64,000 bases of DNA from positions 62,001-126,000 of the forward strand of contig CAZRDX010000046.1 in NCBI GenBank assembly GCA_964599235.1, in the 5' to 3' direction. Each line of letters starts with the position of its first letter. Position 1 is the first letter of the stretch. Positions 41,760 through 52,556 of the stretch are shown here, one piece after another. Origin of the DNA: DRPN01 sp964599235. Its GTDB lineage: Bacteria > Bacteroidota > Bacteroidia > Bacteroidales > VadinHA17. The notes beneath the pieces are model-generated. The model saw only the letters and a list, made by a program, of their open reading frames with translations, did not search any database and was not told the origin of the DNA. The position numbers and the translations under genes are program-made.

Positions 41760-41793
41760 TTTGCATCAACTTAACAGATAACTTCTATTTTTG
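41760..41793 (+). promoter_or_regulatory. Internal promoter before infB
   Basis: TTTG (41760-41763), 22 bases, TATTTTTG (41786-41793) in a 75-base gap between nusA and infB. It fits the consensus and would allow separate expression of IF-2. Confidence 0.6.
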
Positions 41794-41822
41794 CAAATCA
41801 GACATAACACGGGCTGTTCTAT

Positions 41823-44558
41823 ATGGGCGAAGAAAAGAAAATACGACTGAGCAAAGCCGCCAGGGAATTCAACGTGGGGGTAGGGACCATCATCGAGTTC
41901 CTTCACAAGAAGGGCTATGAGGAGGACCTCACCCCCAACTCGAAGATCTCCCCGGAGATCTATGAGATCCTGGCCAGGGAATACAGCTCGGAAGCCAAAG
42001 TGAAAAAAGAATCGGAGAAGATCAAGCTTCATGTGAAAGAAGCCCGTGAGGCTGTATCACTGAAAGATGTCGAAACCTCCAAGAAAAGAGGCAAGGAGGA
42101 GGATGAAGAAGAACTGATCATCAAAGACCCCGGGGCCACCACCATCAAGACCGCCACCGAAGAGCTGCTGGAAAAAGAACCGAAAGGACCCAAAGTGGTG
42201 GGCAAGATCGACCTCGAAGAAAAGAAGAAAAAGGAAGAGAAACCCACTCCGTCCCGGACAGAAGAAGAGAAAAAAACCAAAGAAGAGCAAACCGCTCCTC
42301 TCGAAGAAGAGGTGAAAGAAGCACCGGCACCGGAAGAAACCAAAAAAGAAGAGAAAGAAGAAACACCGGAAGAGCAGCCTGCACCAGAAGAAAAGCAGGC
42401 TCCCGCCGCCGAAGAGAAAAAGGAGGAGATCTTCCGCTCCAAAGTGGAACAGCTTACCGGTCCCACCATTGTCGGTAAGATCGACCTCCCGAAGGAAGAA
42501 CCCAAGAAAAAGCCTGTGGCCACCTCCTCCGGCGGTACCAGCGAAAGAAAAAAGAAACGCAAACGCATCCGCAAGGAGAAGGTCAACCTCAGGGATGGGA
42601 AACTGGGTGAGGACAAGAAAAGCCGTAAAGGAAGGAAATACACCTCACACGAGGTGGACGAGGAAGATGTCCAGAAACAGATCAAGGAGACGCTCGCCCG
42701 TCTGACAGCCAAGAACAAGCCCAAGGCAGCCAAATACCGCCGCGAGAAACGCCAGGCCATCGTCCAGAAACAGATGGCCGAGCACGAGGAGATGGAAAAG
42801 GAGAAAAAGAAACTCCGGGTCACCGAGTTCGTCTCGGTGAGCGAGCTGGCTGCCATGATGGACGTCCCGCCCACCGATGTCATCGCCACCTGTATGAACC
42901 TGGGGCTCATCGTCTCCATCAACCAGCGTCTCGACGCCGAGACCATGACCCTCGTGGCCGATGAGTACGGCTACGATGTGGAGTTCGTGAGCGCCGACAT
43001 CCTCGACGACGTGGAGGAAGAAGAGCCCGACCGTGAGGAGGACCTGCAGCCGCGCCCGCCCATCGTCACGGTCATGGGTCATGTCGACCACGGCAAGACC
43101 AAGCTGCTCGATTACATCCGCCGCACCAACGTGGTGGCCGGCGAGGCGGGGGGCATCACCCAGCACATCGGCGCCTACGCGGTGACCCTCCCCGGCGGAC
43201 AACAGATCACCTTCCTCGACACCCCCGGTCACGAGGCCTTCACCGCCATGCGTGCCCGCGGTGCCCAGATCACCGACATCGCCGTGATCGTCGTCGCCGC
43301 CGACGACGGCGTCATGCCCCAGACCGTCGAGGCCATCAACCATGCACAGGCCGCCGGCGTACCCATCATCTTCGCCATCAACAAGATCGACAAACCTACG
43401 GCCAACCCCGACCGCATCAAGGAAGAACTGGCCAACATGAACCTGCTGGTCGAAGACTGGGGAGGAAAATACCAAAGCCAGGAGATCTCCGCCAAAGAAG
43501 GGATCGGCGTAGACGAACTGCTGGAAAAGATCCTCCTCGAAGCCGAGCTGCTGGAGCTCAAGGCCAACCCCAACAAGCCTGCTTCAGGCACCGTGATCGA
43601 GTCGTCGCTCGACCGCGGACGCGGCTATGTGGCCACGGTGATCGTCAAGAACGGCACCCTGAAAGTCGGCGACATCGTCCTTGCAGGAAGCCATTACGGC
43701 CATGTGAAGGCAATGTTCGACGAGCGTAACAAACGCATAGAAAGTGCCGGGCCCTCCATGCCCGCCCTCATCCTGGGCCTCGACGGAGCACCTCAGGCGG
43801 GAGACAAGTTCGTCGTGATGAAGGACGAGCGCGAAGCCCGCAACATCGCCCTCAAACGCCAGCAGCTGCAACGCGAACAAAGCCTGCGCACCCAGAAACA
43901 CATCACCCTCGAAGAGATCGGACGACGCATCGCCATCGGTAACTTCCAGGAGCTCAACATCATCATCAAGGGCGACGTGGACGGCTCCGTCGAAGCCCTC
44001 TCCGATGCCCTCATCAAGCTCTCGTCCGACCAGGTGCAGATCAACATCATCCACAAGGCCGTGGGACAGATCTCCGAATCCGATGTCCTGCTGGCCGCAG
44101 CCTCCGACGCCATCATCGTGGGCTTCCAGGTACGCCCCTCCACCAACGCCCGTAAACTGGCCGAGAAAGAAGAGGTGGACATCCGCCTCTATTCCATCAT
44201 CTACGATGCCATCGAAGACATCAAATCGGCCATCGAGGGAATGCTGCAACCCAAGATCAAGGAAGAGATCACCGGCACACTCGAGGTCAGGGAAACCTTC
44301 AAGATCTCCAAAGTGGGTACCGTGGCCGGCTGTATCGTCACCGAAGGAAAGATCTTCCGTAACTCCAAGATACGGCTCATCCGCGACGGCATCGTGGTCT
44401 ACACCGGCGAACTGGCCTCGCTGAAACGTTACAAGGAAGATGTGAAGGAGGTGGTGAGCGGCCAGGAATGCGGACTCCATATCCAGAACTTCAACGATAT
44501 CAAGGTGGGCGACATCATCGAAGCCTTTGAAGAGGTGGAGGTCAAACAAACCCTCTGA
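41823..44558 (+). CDS. infB: Translation initiation factor IF-2
   Basis: A 911-residue GTPase that brings initiator tRNA to the 30S subunit. The N-terminal ~320 residues are a long Lys/Glu/Pro-rich, low-complexity arm after an IF2-N helix ('RLSKAAREFNVGVGTIIEFLHKKGY' region); a second IF2-N domain is near 335-385. The G domain at about 412-580 has 'GHVDHGKTKLLD', 'DTPGHEAFTAMRARGAQ', 'NKIDKP' and is followed by domains II, III and the C-terminal initiator-tRNA-binding domain. The Lys/Glu arm is why long antisense frames show here. The initiator tRNA gene is 16 kb away in this window. Confidence 0.97.
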   Translation: MGEEKKIRLSKAAREFNVGVGTIIEFLHKKGYEEDLTPNSKISPEIYEILAREYSSEAKVKKESEKIKLHVKEAREAVSLKDVETSKKRGKEEDEEELIIKDPGATTIKTATEELLEKEPKGPKVVGKIDLEEKKKKEEKPTPSRTEEEKKTKEEQTAPLEEEVKEAPAPEETKKEEKEETPEEQPAPEEKQAPAAEEKKEEIFRSKVEQLTGPTIVGKIDLPKEEPKKKPVATSSGGTSERKKKRKRIRKEKVNLRDGKLGEDKKSRKGRKYTSHEVDEEDVQKQIKETLARLTAKNKPKAAKYRREKRQAIVQKQMAEHEEMEKEKKKLRVTEFVSVSELAAMMDVPPTDVIATCMNLGLIVSINQRLDAETMTLVADEYGYDVEFVSADILDDVEEEEPDREEDLQPRPPIVTVMGHVDHGKTKLLDYIRRTNVVAGEAGGITQHIGAYAVTLPGGQQITFLDTPGHEAFTAMRARGAQITDIAVIVVAADDGVMPQTVEAINHAQAAGVPIIFAINKIDKPTANPDRIKEELANMNLLVEDWGGKYQSQEISAKEGIGVDELLEKILLEAELLELKANPNKPASGTVIESSLDRGRGYVATVIVKNGTLKVGDIVLAGSHYGHVKAMFDERNKRIESAGPSMPALILGLDGAPQAGDKFVVMKDEREARNIALKRQQLQREQSLRTQKHITLEEIGRRIAIGNFQELNIIIKGDVDGSVEALSDALIKLSSDQVQINIIHKAVGQISESDVLLAAASDAIIVGFQVRPSTNARKLAEKEEVDIRLYSIIYDAIEDIKSAIEGMLQPKIKEEITGTLEVRETFKISKVGTVAGCIVTEGKIFRNSKIRLIRDGIVVYTGELASLKRYKEDVKEVVSGQECGLHIQNFNDIKVGDIIEAFEEVEVKQTL

Positions 44559-44584
44559 CCCGCTCCCAGGAACCGCCTGAACAG

Positions 44585-44616
44585 AAAAAAAGGCCGGCAA
44601 TCGCCGGCCTTTTTTC
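44585..44616. terminator. Bidirectional terminator between infB and gcvH
   Basis: AAAAAGGCCGGC, loop AATC, GCCGGCCTTTTTT: a GC-rich stem with A-run left and T-run right, so it can act for both convergent genes. Confidence 0.93.
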
Positions 44617-44638
44617 TATCTGTCTTTAAAGGACTCTT

Positions 44639-45019
44639 TCAGGCACTGATCATGTTCCTGTAAGCCTCGGCATCCATCAGCTCATCGAGCTCGGAAGGAT
44701 CTTTCACCCTGATCTTGATCATCCATCCCTCGCCGTAAGGATCCTTGTTTACGACCTCCGGCGTATTCTCCAGGACAGGGTTCACCTCCAGCACCTCACC
44801 CGATACCGGCATGTACACGTCCGATACCGTCTTCACCGCTTCAATGGTCCCGAAACTCTCCCCTTTGTCAAGGGTCTCCCCTACGGTCTCGATCTCAACG
44901 AAAACGATATCCCCGAGCTCACCCTGCGCATAATCGGTGATGCCTACATAGGCTACATCCCCTTCCAGACGGATCCATTCGTGACCCTTCGTATACTTCA
45001 GATCATCAGGAACATTCAT
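44639..45019 (-). CDS. gcvH: Glycine cleavage system H protein
   Basis: A 126-residue lipoyl carrier protein; Lys63 in 'GTIEAVKTVSDVYMPVSGEV' is the lipoylation site. 'YTKGHEWIRLEGDVAYVGITDYAQGELGDIVFVE' (separate blocks) is the canonical front half. It shuttles the aminomethyl group between P and T proteins. The P, T and L genes are not in the window. It lies next to sprA on the same strand, an arrangement also known from Flavobacterium, with a TAnnTTTG promoter of its own upstream. Confidence 0.97.
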   Translation of the reverse strand: MNVPDDLKYTKGHEWIRLEGDVAYVGITDYAQGELGDIVFVEIETVGETLDKGESFGTIEAVKTVSDVYMPVSGEVLEVNPVLENTPEVVNKDPYGEGWMIKIRVKDPSELDELMDAEAYRNMISA

Positions 45020-45054
45020 TTTGTCAGTTTTTTGTTTTGGTTAGTATTGACGGT

Positions 45055-45082
45055 CAAAAATAGATATTTTTTTCATTCCAAA
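45055..45082 (-). promoter_or_regulatory. Putative promoter of gcvH
   Basis: On the minus strand, TTTG (45082-45079), 16 bases, TATTTTTG (45062-45055). The spacer is at the short limit of the consensus. It lies 36 bases before the gcvH start and after the sprA stop. Confidence 0.45.
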
Positions 45083-45114
45083 AAACGTTCTTTCTCATTT
45101 GTTACGGCCTCTTT

Positions 45115-48100
45115 CTACTGCATGAGGGTGAAGCGGAGGCTGATGCCGAAGTTGGTGTTGGCCGTTGGATAGGTAAGAGCCACAAAGGGCGTGTTGACGA
45201 TCCGGTCGAAAAAGAGACGGAGGTTGAACTTGTCGCTCAGCATGTAGTCGGCACTGAACTTGATGGTGACGATCTTCTGACCGGCTGTGGGGATGTTGTT
45301 CTCCTCAAGGAGTTTGCGCATGATGGTCTTGGTATCCCGGATGCTCAGATCGGCTCGCAGGTTCAGATCACTGCTCAGCTCACGCGACTGACCTCCGCCC
45401 GAACGGAAAGTTAGTTTCACGCTGTTGAACCGGAATCCCGTACCGATTACGAACTCCGAGTTGTAGACCTCCGTGAGCTGGTTGTTGCCCAGGCTCAGCG
45501 CCAGGTTACGGGCACGCTTGTACTCCACCTTGGATGTGAGACCGTTCTTCCAGGTCATATCCAGCCCCGCCAGCGGCGCAAACTGCTCAATGATCGAGAC
45601 CGTGTTGATCTGATAGGCCGGAAGAAAGTTGTACTCCAGGTCACGGATCCAGTTCAGACCATCCGGCCCTTCCAGGTAATCCAGGTTCGACTGGTACGAA
45701 GCGATGTTGTAGGTGGAACGGTAAGCATGCATCAGGTTGATCGAACGAAATACATCTTTCACCGCCGGGATGCGGTTGAAAATGTCGATCACCACCCGCC
45801 AGTTGGGTAATACCTGCGTGATCCTGGGAATGCTGTTGATGGGGATCTTCTCGGGATCCTTGCCGGCGTAAGCCGCCAGGAACGCCGGAAGCATCACCTC
45901 CTGGCTCGTCATCGAATAACCGTTCTTGTAACCATTGGTCAGCGGATCTCCCGTCACCGGATCGACATCAGGATCGTAGGTGGGATCAATGCGATGCCGT
46001 CTCTCGGCCAGCCGTGCAGAGATGATCTTCGTGTATTCCCTGAACCGGTCGAACGTCGCCGAACGGTAGTTATCCTTCTCATGGACCTTGTCGAACAGGC
46101 TCTTCATCGTGATATAGGTCATCGAGAAGTTGCCCGTCACCATCCTGTTGGTGAAGTTGTAGTTCCCGTTCAGATCATCGTATTTGAAATATTCGTTGGT
46201 GTTATAGGAGAACCTCCTGTTGGCGATGAGATCCACCTTGATCCCCTTGAACGGCTCGAAAGTGGTGCGGAAGTTGAAATTCTCGTTGTGCACCATCACG
46301 TAAGGATTGTTGATCAGCGAATCCTTGGTGAGCCATCCTTTGTCGGCCACACGATAGAGGAAGTTGTCATCCTGCCAACCCAGGATGAAAGGCCAGCCCG
46401 GAGCCATCTCGCCACCTACTTTATTGAGACCCAGATATTTCGTCTGTGGCATATAACCTGGCAGCAGGGTCCCTTCATTCTCCATGTATGAGAACGACAT
46501 ATTGCGTATTCCCATCAGCAGGCCCACCACCGTCTCACCGATGATCACGCCAGGGTTCTCCTTCACGTTACGTTTGCCCTTCACCATGATCCGCACATTC
46601 TTGTGATCCTCTTCGGCAGTGAAGGTGATCTTGTCGGGGTTCACGATCTTGTAGCTACCCTTGATCTCCGCACCGTTCTCGTCAAAAGCCTTCACCTCGG
46701 TGATCTTCTCTGTCTTCAGCTTATGGAGGATCGAACGCGGCCGTCCCCCTTTCAGACGGACCAGACCGGAAGTGTAGGAGACATCCTTCTCCTTCGGCGG
46801 CGGGGGCTTGCCGCTGAAACGCCGCATGTTGTCCTGGTTGATGCGCTTCAGGAAACCCACCTTGTTGTATAACGTGGTGAAGTTGAGCTGGGCGTTGAGC
46901 TGCAGTGTGTGGGAGTTCTGGATCGTATTCCCCAGATGGATGTTCATCGTATCGGGATAAATGGGTCCTACCAGCCAGTCGTATTTCACACCGTACCTGG
47001 CCGAAGAGGAAACCCAGTTGAGCAAAGGAAGCTTGTTGATGGGGATCGTATACGTAAGATTGATCGTATGGTAATAATGTGTGTTCCGCCCGAAATGCCG
47101 TAAATTGAGCCTCACGGAATCTCGCCACCTCTCCCATTCATCAGGATAACGGTCCCGGTCAACCCCTCCCGGCGGCTCATCGATACGCGCAATGTTGCCC
47201 GCCGCAAAGTCGAACCGCAAAGCCCTCGTCAGATCCCACTTCACATCGTAGTTGCGGTTCCAGAAAAAATCCTTGCGGAACGAAGGATCGATCCTCAGAT
47301 AGGGATTGTTGATGTTGCGTGTCTTGATCTCGTTGTAATAACGGGTCAGATCGGTACGGAAAGAGACATGCTTGGGCATGTAATAGAAATTGAAATCCCG
47401 GATCAGCCGGAAAGCGTTCGAGCGCATGATCTTCATCTTCCTGAACGGAGCAATGTTCTTCGGCGAAGTGTTGAACACATAGGTCAGCCCGCCCCGGTAA
47501 TTCTTCTCAAGGTTGATCTCCGTCTTCACGTTGCGGCGGTACATCTCGCTGTAGGCATAGTTGAACGAAATGTTGGAGGGGCTGTAGAAACGGGGTTTCT
47601 TGGTGATCGGGCCGATGCCGACATTGGTGAAGTTGATGCTCTTGTGACGTGAGAAATCCTGCGAAAAATGAAGGATCGAGTCCCGTTCGGCCCTCGTCTC
47701 GGCATGGGCCAGGGCCGACTTGAGCGGCACGTCGGGATCCAGAGGATTGTACTGCGGATTGATGCGCGTCTCCGAAAAACCTATGAACATGGGGATACGT
47801 ACCTTGGCCTTCTCCGGGAAGAACTTACCCAGTTCCAGATTGGTGGAGATGTCGTACCGGATCACCTCCTCCTGGTTCAGCTGGGCCACTTTTTTCTCGA
47901 TGCTCCCGAAACCCGGTTTGCTGGTGAACCCCGCAATATCCAAGGTGCCGAAATCGGCCAGACGGGTCTGCATCCGGGCGTTGGCGGCCCAGCCTCCCTT
48001 CTCGTCAAAGTTGGTCATGCGCAACTCGTCACACCATATCTCCGCCGACTTGGGACGCCCGTCATCCTCGAAATAATGGTTGTTCTGCAACGGATTGCGG

Positions 48101-51100
48101 ATACCGATCATGATCGTCCGCACATTGCTGAAGTTGGGATTGCCTTTTACCTTCACCAGCGCATCACCTTCTTTTTTCACATACACGTCATCCACGGTCA
48201 GCCCGCCCGGGTTGCGGTTCATCACCGCATTCCTTTCCTGCTTGAGCTCCTGCAGGATACGCAGGGGCAGGATGATCTTGTTCTCCCGCGGCCAGACGAT
48301 CTCCCGGTCGCTCTCGATGTCGTTGTTGTAGCGACCGGGTGGCGTCACCTTCATCGGCAGTTCATACTCATAGTAATTATCCTGATAATCGGTACCCAGA
48401 CGGATGAAAACGGTCACCTCATCGTCCATCAGTTGCTGATCCGGCAGCGCCTCGGCATGTACTTCCATCTGGATCTGCTTGTACTTGCGCAGGTCGAGCA
48501 TGACATTCTTGTAAATGGCCCGGGCATCCCCGTCGGCCAGATCGTGCACCCTCATCAGGATCGACTGCTCGTTGAGCTGACGCAACTGCGGGTTGGTGGG
48601 ATCGATGATACGGTTGACCCCCGGCGGCAACACATAGTTGACAGGCTGCTTGCTGCTGTTCTCCTCAATGTTGACCGCCGACACCTCAAAATCCCCGCCC
48701 GTCTGCTGGGGCACCGTGATACGCTCACCTCCCTGCAGCATCGTGCTGTAATAGTTCCTCCACTCACCCCGCACCAGATCGAACGTCGCAAACCGCAGAA
48801 TGGTCTCTTTGTTGAAGCCGCGCAGGAAAACCCGGATGAAACGGATCGACTTGAAATCCTGAATATTGCCTACCACTTTCTGATAGTCCTGGATGGGGAT
48901 CTTGAACTGGTACCAGTTGACCGACGACACCTGGCCGTTCTTGAAAGTGACCGTGGCCGTGACCTTGTCCGTGACATAGTTGCGCCCCACCACCATGTCG
49001 GAAGGACGCAGACTCACATGGTACTGATAGTAACGCTCGGTCTCGCTCAGCGTGTTGTCACGGTTGATGTCCTCCACATCAGGCAGGGTCGAACCGGAAG
49101 TGGAATACGGTTCCTTCGACATTTCCGCCGTAGGAGAGTTGCCCTCCAGACCGTTGTATTTTTTATATCTCTCCAGGATACCCAGTCTCTGCTCATCATA
49201 GTCGCTGCCACGATAATAGTGATAGTCATCACCCGAGGGGTCTTTCAGCAGATCCATGTACGCTTCGGGTGTGAGGATGCTCTTGAGCGAATCGAGATAG
49301 CCCTGGAAAAAGGACTCCTCATCCTGGTCGCTGAGGCCGTCAAGGCCAACATCCTGGTACTTGCGGGCATTGGGATCGTTGTCAAAAGCGTTCACCAGCG
49401 ATTGCGTGGTGGGCACACGCCCCCAGACGGTCGTATCCACATCCCGCACCACAGGCGAGTTGGGCAGACCGTTTTCGAATGCCTTGCGCGAGTCACGCAG
49501 GATATCTTCCGAGACATCCCCCAGGTCGATGAACAGGTCGCCGCCATAGTTGTCAGGCATCTCCACAAAGGGATCCATGAGCCAGAACTCAATGTACTGC
49601 ACGTTGGCCGACTCAAAGTCGCTGGTGGGAACCTCCCGCATGATCCCTGCCCAGCGGCTCTCCGGCTGACGAAGGGTGCCGTCGGCATTCACACCTGCCG
49701 ACACTGCGGTGGGTGCCGCATCGTAGTTGTAAGGCCCCCTCTCCTGGGGATAGAACGCCAGGTTGAGCACCGGGATCGTCTGGGGAATGCCCGTGGGACT
49801 CTCCCGCTCGGGAAACAGCTCGTTCTCAAACACCTCCCGCACATAATGGCTCGACTGCAGATCGGGGTTCTGTCGGATATAGTCGGGCGTATTGACCGTA
49901 TTGCGCAGGAAAAGCGGGTCGATCACATACCACGCCAGCTTGGCCCGGTTAACCCCGTACAGGAGGTTGTTGTTGAACCGTGCCTCGGGAAAAAGATCGT
50001 TCTGGCCCTGCGGCGTACTGGCCAGCACCCACGCATTGAAAGCCCGCAGATCAATGGTGGTGGTACTCCCCTCAAAATCGTCAATATAGGCCGTACCCGA
50101 CTTGTATATGGCCCGGGAATGGCCGGGGATCATCTGGGCGATCTCCCCCGTGAAATCGATCGAGGAGGGCGCTTTCGTCTCCAGAAAAGGCAAAGCATCC
50201 ACCAGCCGCGTCAGAAAACGAGACTCGGCATGATAGCTGCCGTCCAACCCCAGCATCGTATTGGAGATCGGCTCGTCACCCAGGTTCACCTTCTGGGTGA
50301 GCGGCCGCTCCGTAAGGTTCATCATCGTCCCGCCAATATGAAAATCATCGCTGATCTTGTAATCCAGATGTGTACCAAAAAGTGTCTTGGTCTGCAGATT
50401 GAACAACTGGTTGCTCTCCAGCTGCACCTTGATGGGTGTCTGCGACTCCAGCAGCCCCTGGTTGATGATCTTCACCCGCCCGAGATTGTAATCCACCGTG
50501 TAATCGACGTTCTCCCGCAACTGGATGCCTCCCGCCGTCACCTTCACCGACCCCTGCGGAATGTTCATCGCATTGAGCTGGATCTCCGAACTGGAGGTCG
50601 AAGAATACGATCCGACGATCTTGAACTTGTTCTTCTCCGCGATCTGCCTCGCCTTCACCAGTGTCGAATCGTAAAGCTCCTGGAAAACATACTTGTCGGC
50701 AATGGCATCATCACCGATCTTTTTCCGCAGATAACTGCCGAAAGGCTCCAGCACGGGAAAAATGACACGTCCTTTGGCCGGATTGATGGTGATCCCCGGC
50801 AGGAAGTCGAAATAACCGTCCGGATGGGGCTCGTTCTGCGAATCAAGGTTGTCAAGGTTTAGCACACGTATGAGGATGTCCTTGGCGATCTTGCCCTCCG
50901 GAAGATAGTTGATGTCGTTGCCTGTTTTGTTGTCATGGTACAATACATGAAGCTCAAAATCCTGGCGCTTGATCTGGTAAGCCCCCAAGGCATAAATGTT
51001 CTTCATCATCAGATCCCACGTGGGATATTGCGGCGAGAGGTTGGTCCCCTTGATCAGCTTCAGCACCAGAGCATCAGGAGCACTGATGTCGCTGGAGAAC

Positions 51101-52536
51101 TCACCTACCTGGTATACCTGGCCATTGACAGTGTACTGGTAAGCCACAGCCAGCACCTCATCGGCATTGAGAGCCGTATTGAGCGAGATGAAACCCAGCT
51201 GTTTGTTCACCGTATACTCGTTCTCCTTGAGCCGCCTGGCATTCTCCACCTTCTCATAATCACGGCCGATCTGAAATCCGGGCTCCAGCACCTCCAGCGT
51301 CTGGGTCACCTGACTGATATCCCGGATACCGCTGTACGTGGTGTTCATTTCCTGGTACAGACCGTTCAGGTCGTTGGAAGGATACGGTCCCTGTCCCGTC
51401 TGCTGAAAAGCCGGGATATTGTTGTAAATGTGCTTCTGACCCTCACCCAGGTCCTGAAAAGCCACCACGTTGCGGGAATTCTCGAAACGGTTGGTCTTGT
51501 TGGTCACCCAAACCTCCACCCGCTGGATGACAATGTCGGAATTGATCACCGGCAGATGGGCCAGCGCCCGGTCGTACTGGTCACGGAAATACTGCGAAAG
51601 AAAAAAATGTTTGTTGGCTTCGTAATCATCCGCCTGCACCTCGAAATCCTGGATCTGTGCACCCCCCTTTACATCGATCTCCGAGGTTTGCCCTTTTTGC
51701 TGTGAAAAAACGGTGGTAATGGTCAGTTTTCCGAACTGCAGCTCCGTCTTCAATCCGAACAGGCTCTGACTGCCCGTGATGAGTGTACCGGAAAGCGGAA
51801 AATTGATGTTCCCCGCCTCGATCTTCTTGATGATCTCATCCTCCTTGCCGGTGTACTCCAGTTTCACCTGGTTCTCAAAGTCGAACGTCGCTTCGGTGTT
51901 GTAGTTGATGCCCAGCTTCAGCTTGTCGCCCACCGTCCCCGAGACGTTCATCTGTATCTTCTCCTTGAAATCGAAGGTGGTGACTTTACGTAGTTTCTCC
52001 GAGAGGGCCGGGTTGTCGATCTTGGAGGTGTTGATGCCGAAGATGAGCTCCGCCGATCCCTGCGGGACAATGTTGACCGTATTGCTGCCGAAGATCCGGT
52101 CGAACGCTTCGCCACCCACATACAATTTGGGGATGAGCGAAGAACGGTAACTCACCGCATTGCCGCTGGCCTTCTCTTTCCAGTACTGACGCATCGCCTC
52201 ATCATACTGCCACTTGCGGAACTCCTCACCCGACATCACAACAGGAAGACGATAGTCCAGGTTCCCTACTTTTTCGTAGATGATGTACTGGTCGGTCTTC
52301 GGATCGTATTCGATCGTACGTTGTATGTTCGAAGGAAGATGCAAATAGAGGCCCGACTGCGGAGCGTTGAGCGACGGGACCACCCCCTCATCCCTGAAAG
52401 GATACCGCAACGGAACCTGTCCCAGCCGGGAGGTATCCCTCCCGCCCCCGCTCACCTGGGCAACGACAACACCTCCCTGTAGAAGGAACAGCAGACCGGA
52501 CAACAGAACAAATACATATTTATTCGTTTTAGCCAA
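45115..52536 (-). CDS. sprA: Type IX secretion outer-membrane translocon SprA (Sov)
   Basis: At 2473 residues this is the largest gene in the window and matches the size of SprA/Sov, the giant 36-strand barrel through which type IX cargo leaves the periplasm. It has a signal peptide ('YVFVLLSGLLFLLQGGVVVAQ'), conserved early blocks such as 'YDPKTDQYIIYEKVGNLDYRLP', 'TVNIVPQGSAELIFGI', 'IQMNVSGTVGDKLKLGINYNTEATFDFENQ' (in parts), 'RQDFELHVLYHDNKTG', 'SGTAYIDDFEGSTTTID', and an aromatic-rich barrel ending in 'ANTNFGISLRFTLMQ'. Ends and frame are clean over 7.4 kb. It lies between ruvA and gcvH as in other Bacteroidota. Two cargo proteins with sorting domains are encoded at 4629 and 8553. Confidence 0.97.
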   Translation of the reverse strand: MAKTNKYVFVLLSGLLFLLQGGVVVAQVSGGGRDTSRLGQVPLRYPFRDEGVVPSLNAPQSGLYLHLPSNIQRTIEYDPKTDQYIIYEKVGNLDYRLPVVMSGEEFRKWQYDEAMRQYWKEKASGNAVSYRSSLIPKLYVGGEAFDRIFGSNTVNIVPQGSAELIFGINTSKIDNPALSEKLRKVTTFDFKEKIQMNVSGTVGDKLKLGINYNTEATFDFENQVKLEYTGKEDEIIKKIEAGNINFPLSGTLITGSQSLFGLKTELQFGKLTITTVFSQQKGQTSEIDVKGGAQIQDFEVQADDYEANKHFFLSQYFRDQYDRALAHLPVINSDIVIQRVEVWVTNKTNRFENSRNVVAFQDLGEGQKHIYNNIPAFQQTGQGPYPSNDLNGLYQEMNTTYSGIRDISQVTQTLEVLEPGFQIGRDYEKVENARRLKENEYTVNKQLGFISLNTALNADEVLAVAYQYTVNGQVYQVGEFSSDISAPDALVLKLIKGTNLSPQYPTWDLMMKNIYALGAYQIKRQDFELHVLYHDNKTGNDINYLPEGKIAKDILIRVLNLDNLDSQNEPHPDGYFDFLPGITINPAKGRVIFPVLEPFGSYLRKKIGDDAIADKYVFQELYDSTLVKARQIAEKNKFKIVGSYSSTSSSEIQLNAMNIPQGSVKVTAGGIQLRENVDYTVDYNLGRVKIINQGLLESQTPIKVQLESNQLFNLQTKTLFGTHLDYKISDDFHIGGTMMNLTERPLTQKVNLGDEPISNTMLGLDGSYHAESRFLTRLVDALPFLETKAPSSIDFTGEIAQMIPGHSRAIYKSGTAYIDDFEGSTTTIDLRAFNAWVLASTPQGQNDLFPEARFNNNLLYGVNRAKLAWYVIDPLFLRNTVNTPDYIRQNPDLQSSHYVREVFENELFPERESPTGIPQTIPVLNLAFYPQERGPYNYDAAPTAVSAGVNADGTLRQPESRWAGIMREVPTSDFESANVQYIEFWLMDPFVEMPDNYGGDLFIDLGDVSEDILRDSRKAFENGLPNSPVVRDVDTTVWGRVPTTQSLVNAFDNDPNARKYQDVGLDGLSDQDEESFFQGYLDSLKSILTPEAYMDLLKDPSGDDYHYYRGSDYDEQRLGILERYKKYNGLEGNSPTAEMSKEPYSTSGSTLPDVEDINRDNTLSETERYYQYHVSLRPSDMVVGRNYVTDKVTATVTFKNGQVSSVNWYQFKIPIQDYQKVVGNIQDFKSIRFIRVFLRGFNKETILRFATFDLVRGEWRNYYSTMLQGGERITVPQQTGGDFEVSAVNIEENSSKQPVNYVLPPGVNRIIDPTNPQLRQLNEQSILMRVHDLADGDARAIYKNVMLDLRKYKQIQMEVHAEALPDQQLMDDEVTVFIRLGTDYQDNYYEYELPMKVTPPGRYNNDIESDREIVWPRENKIILPLRILQELKQERNAVMNRNPGGLTVDDVYVKKEGDALVKVKGNPNFSNVRTIMIGIRNPLQNNHYFEDDGRPKSAEIWCDELRMTNFDEKGGWAANARMQTRLADFGTLDIAGFTSKPGFGSIEKKVAQLNQEEVIRYDISTNLELGKFFPEKAKVRIPMFIGFSETRINPQYNPLDPDVPLKSALAHAETRAERDSILHFSQDFSRHKSINFTNVGIGPITKKPRFYSPSNISFNYAYSEMYRRNVKTEINLEKNYRGGLTYVFNTSPKNIAPFRKMKIMRSNAFRLIRDFNFYYMPKHVSFRTDLTRYYNEIKTRNINNPYLRIDPSFRKDFFWNRNYDVKWDLTRALRFDFAAGNIARIDEPPGGVDRDRYPDEWERWRDSVRLNLRHFGRNTHYYHTINLTYTIPINKLPLLNWVSSSARYGVKYDWLVGPIYPDTMNIHLGNTIQNSHTLQLNAQLNFTTLYNKVGFLKRINQDNMRRFSGKPPPPKEKDVSYTSGLVRLKGGRPRSILHKLKTEKITEVKAFDENGAEIKGSYKIVNPDKITFTAEEDHKNVRIMVKGKRNVKENPGVIIGETVVGLLMGIRNMSFSYMENEGTLLPGYMPQTKYLGLNKVGGEMAPGWPFILGWQDDNFLYRVADKGWLTKDSLINNPYVMVHNENFNFRTTFEPFKGIKVDLIANRRFSYNTNEYFKYDDLNGNYNFTNRMVTGNFSMTYITMKSLFDKVHEKDNYRSATFDRFREYTKIISARLAERRHRIDPTYDPDVDPVTGDPLTNGYKNGYSMTSQEVMLPAFLAAYAGKDPEKIPINSIPRITQVLPNWRVVIDIFNRIPAVKDVFRSINLMHAYRSTYNIASYQSNLDYLEGPDGLNWIRDLEYNFLPAYQINTVSIIEQFAPLAGLDMTWKNGLTSKVEYKRARNLALSLGNNQLTEVYNSEFVIGTGFRFNSVKLTFRSGGGQSRELSSDLNLRADLSIRDTKTIMRKLLEENNIPTAGQKIVTIKFSADYMLSDKFNLRLFFDRIVNTPFVALTYPTANTNFGISLRFTLMQ

Positions 52537-52556
52537 CAGGGAAGAGTTTGAATATC

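Noticed and set aside
47668..50862. A 1064-codon open frame on the plus strand
   Set aside because: It lies entirely antisense to sprA and its composition reflects the codon pattern of that gene (His/Arg/Leu/Val rich); it has no recognisable domain or start region.
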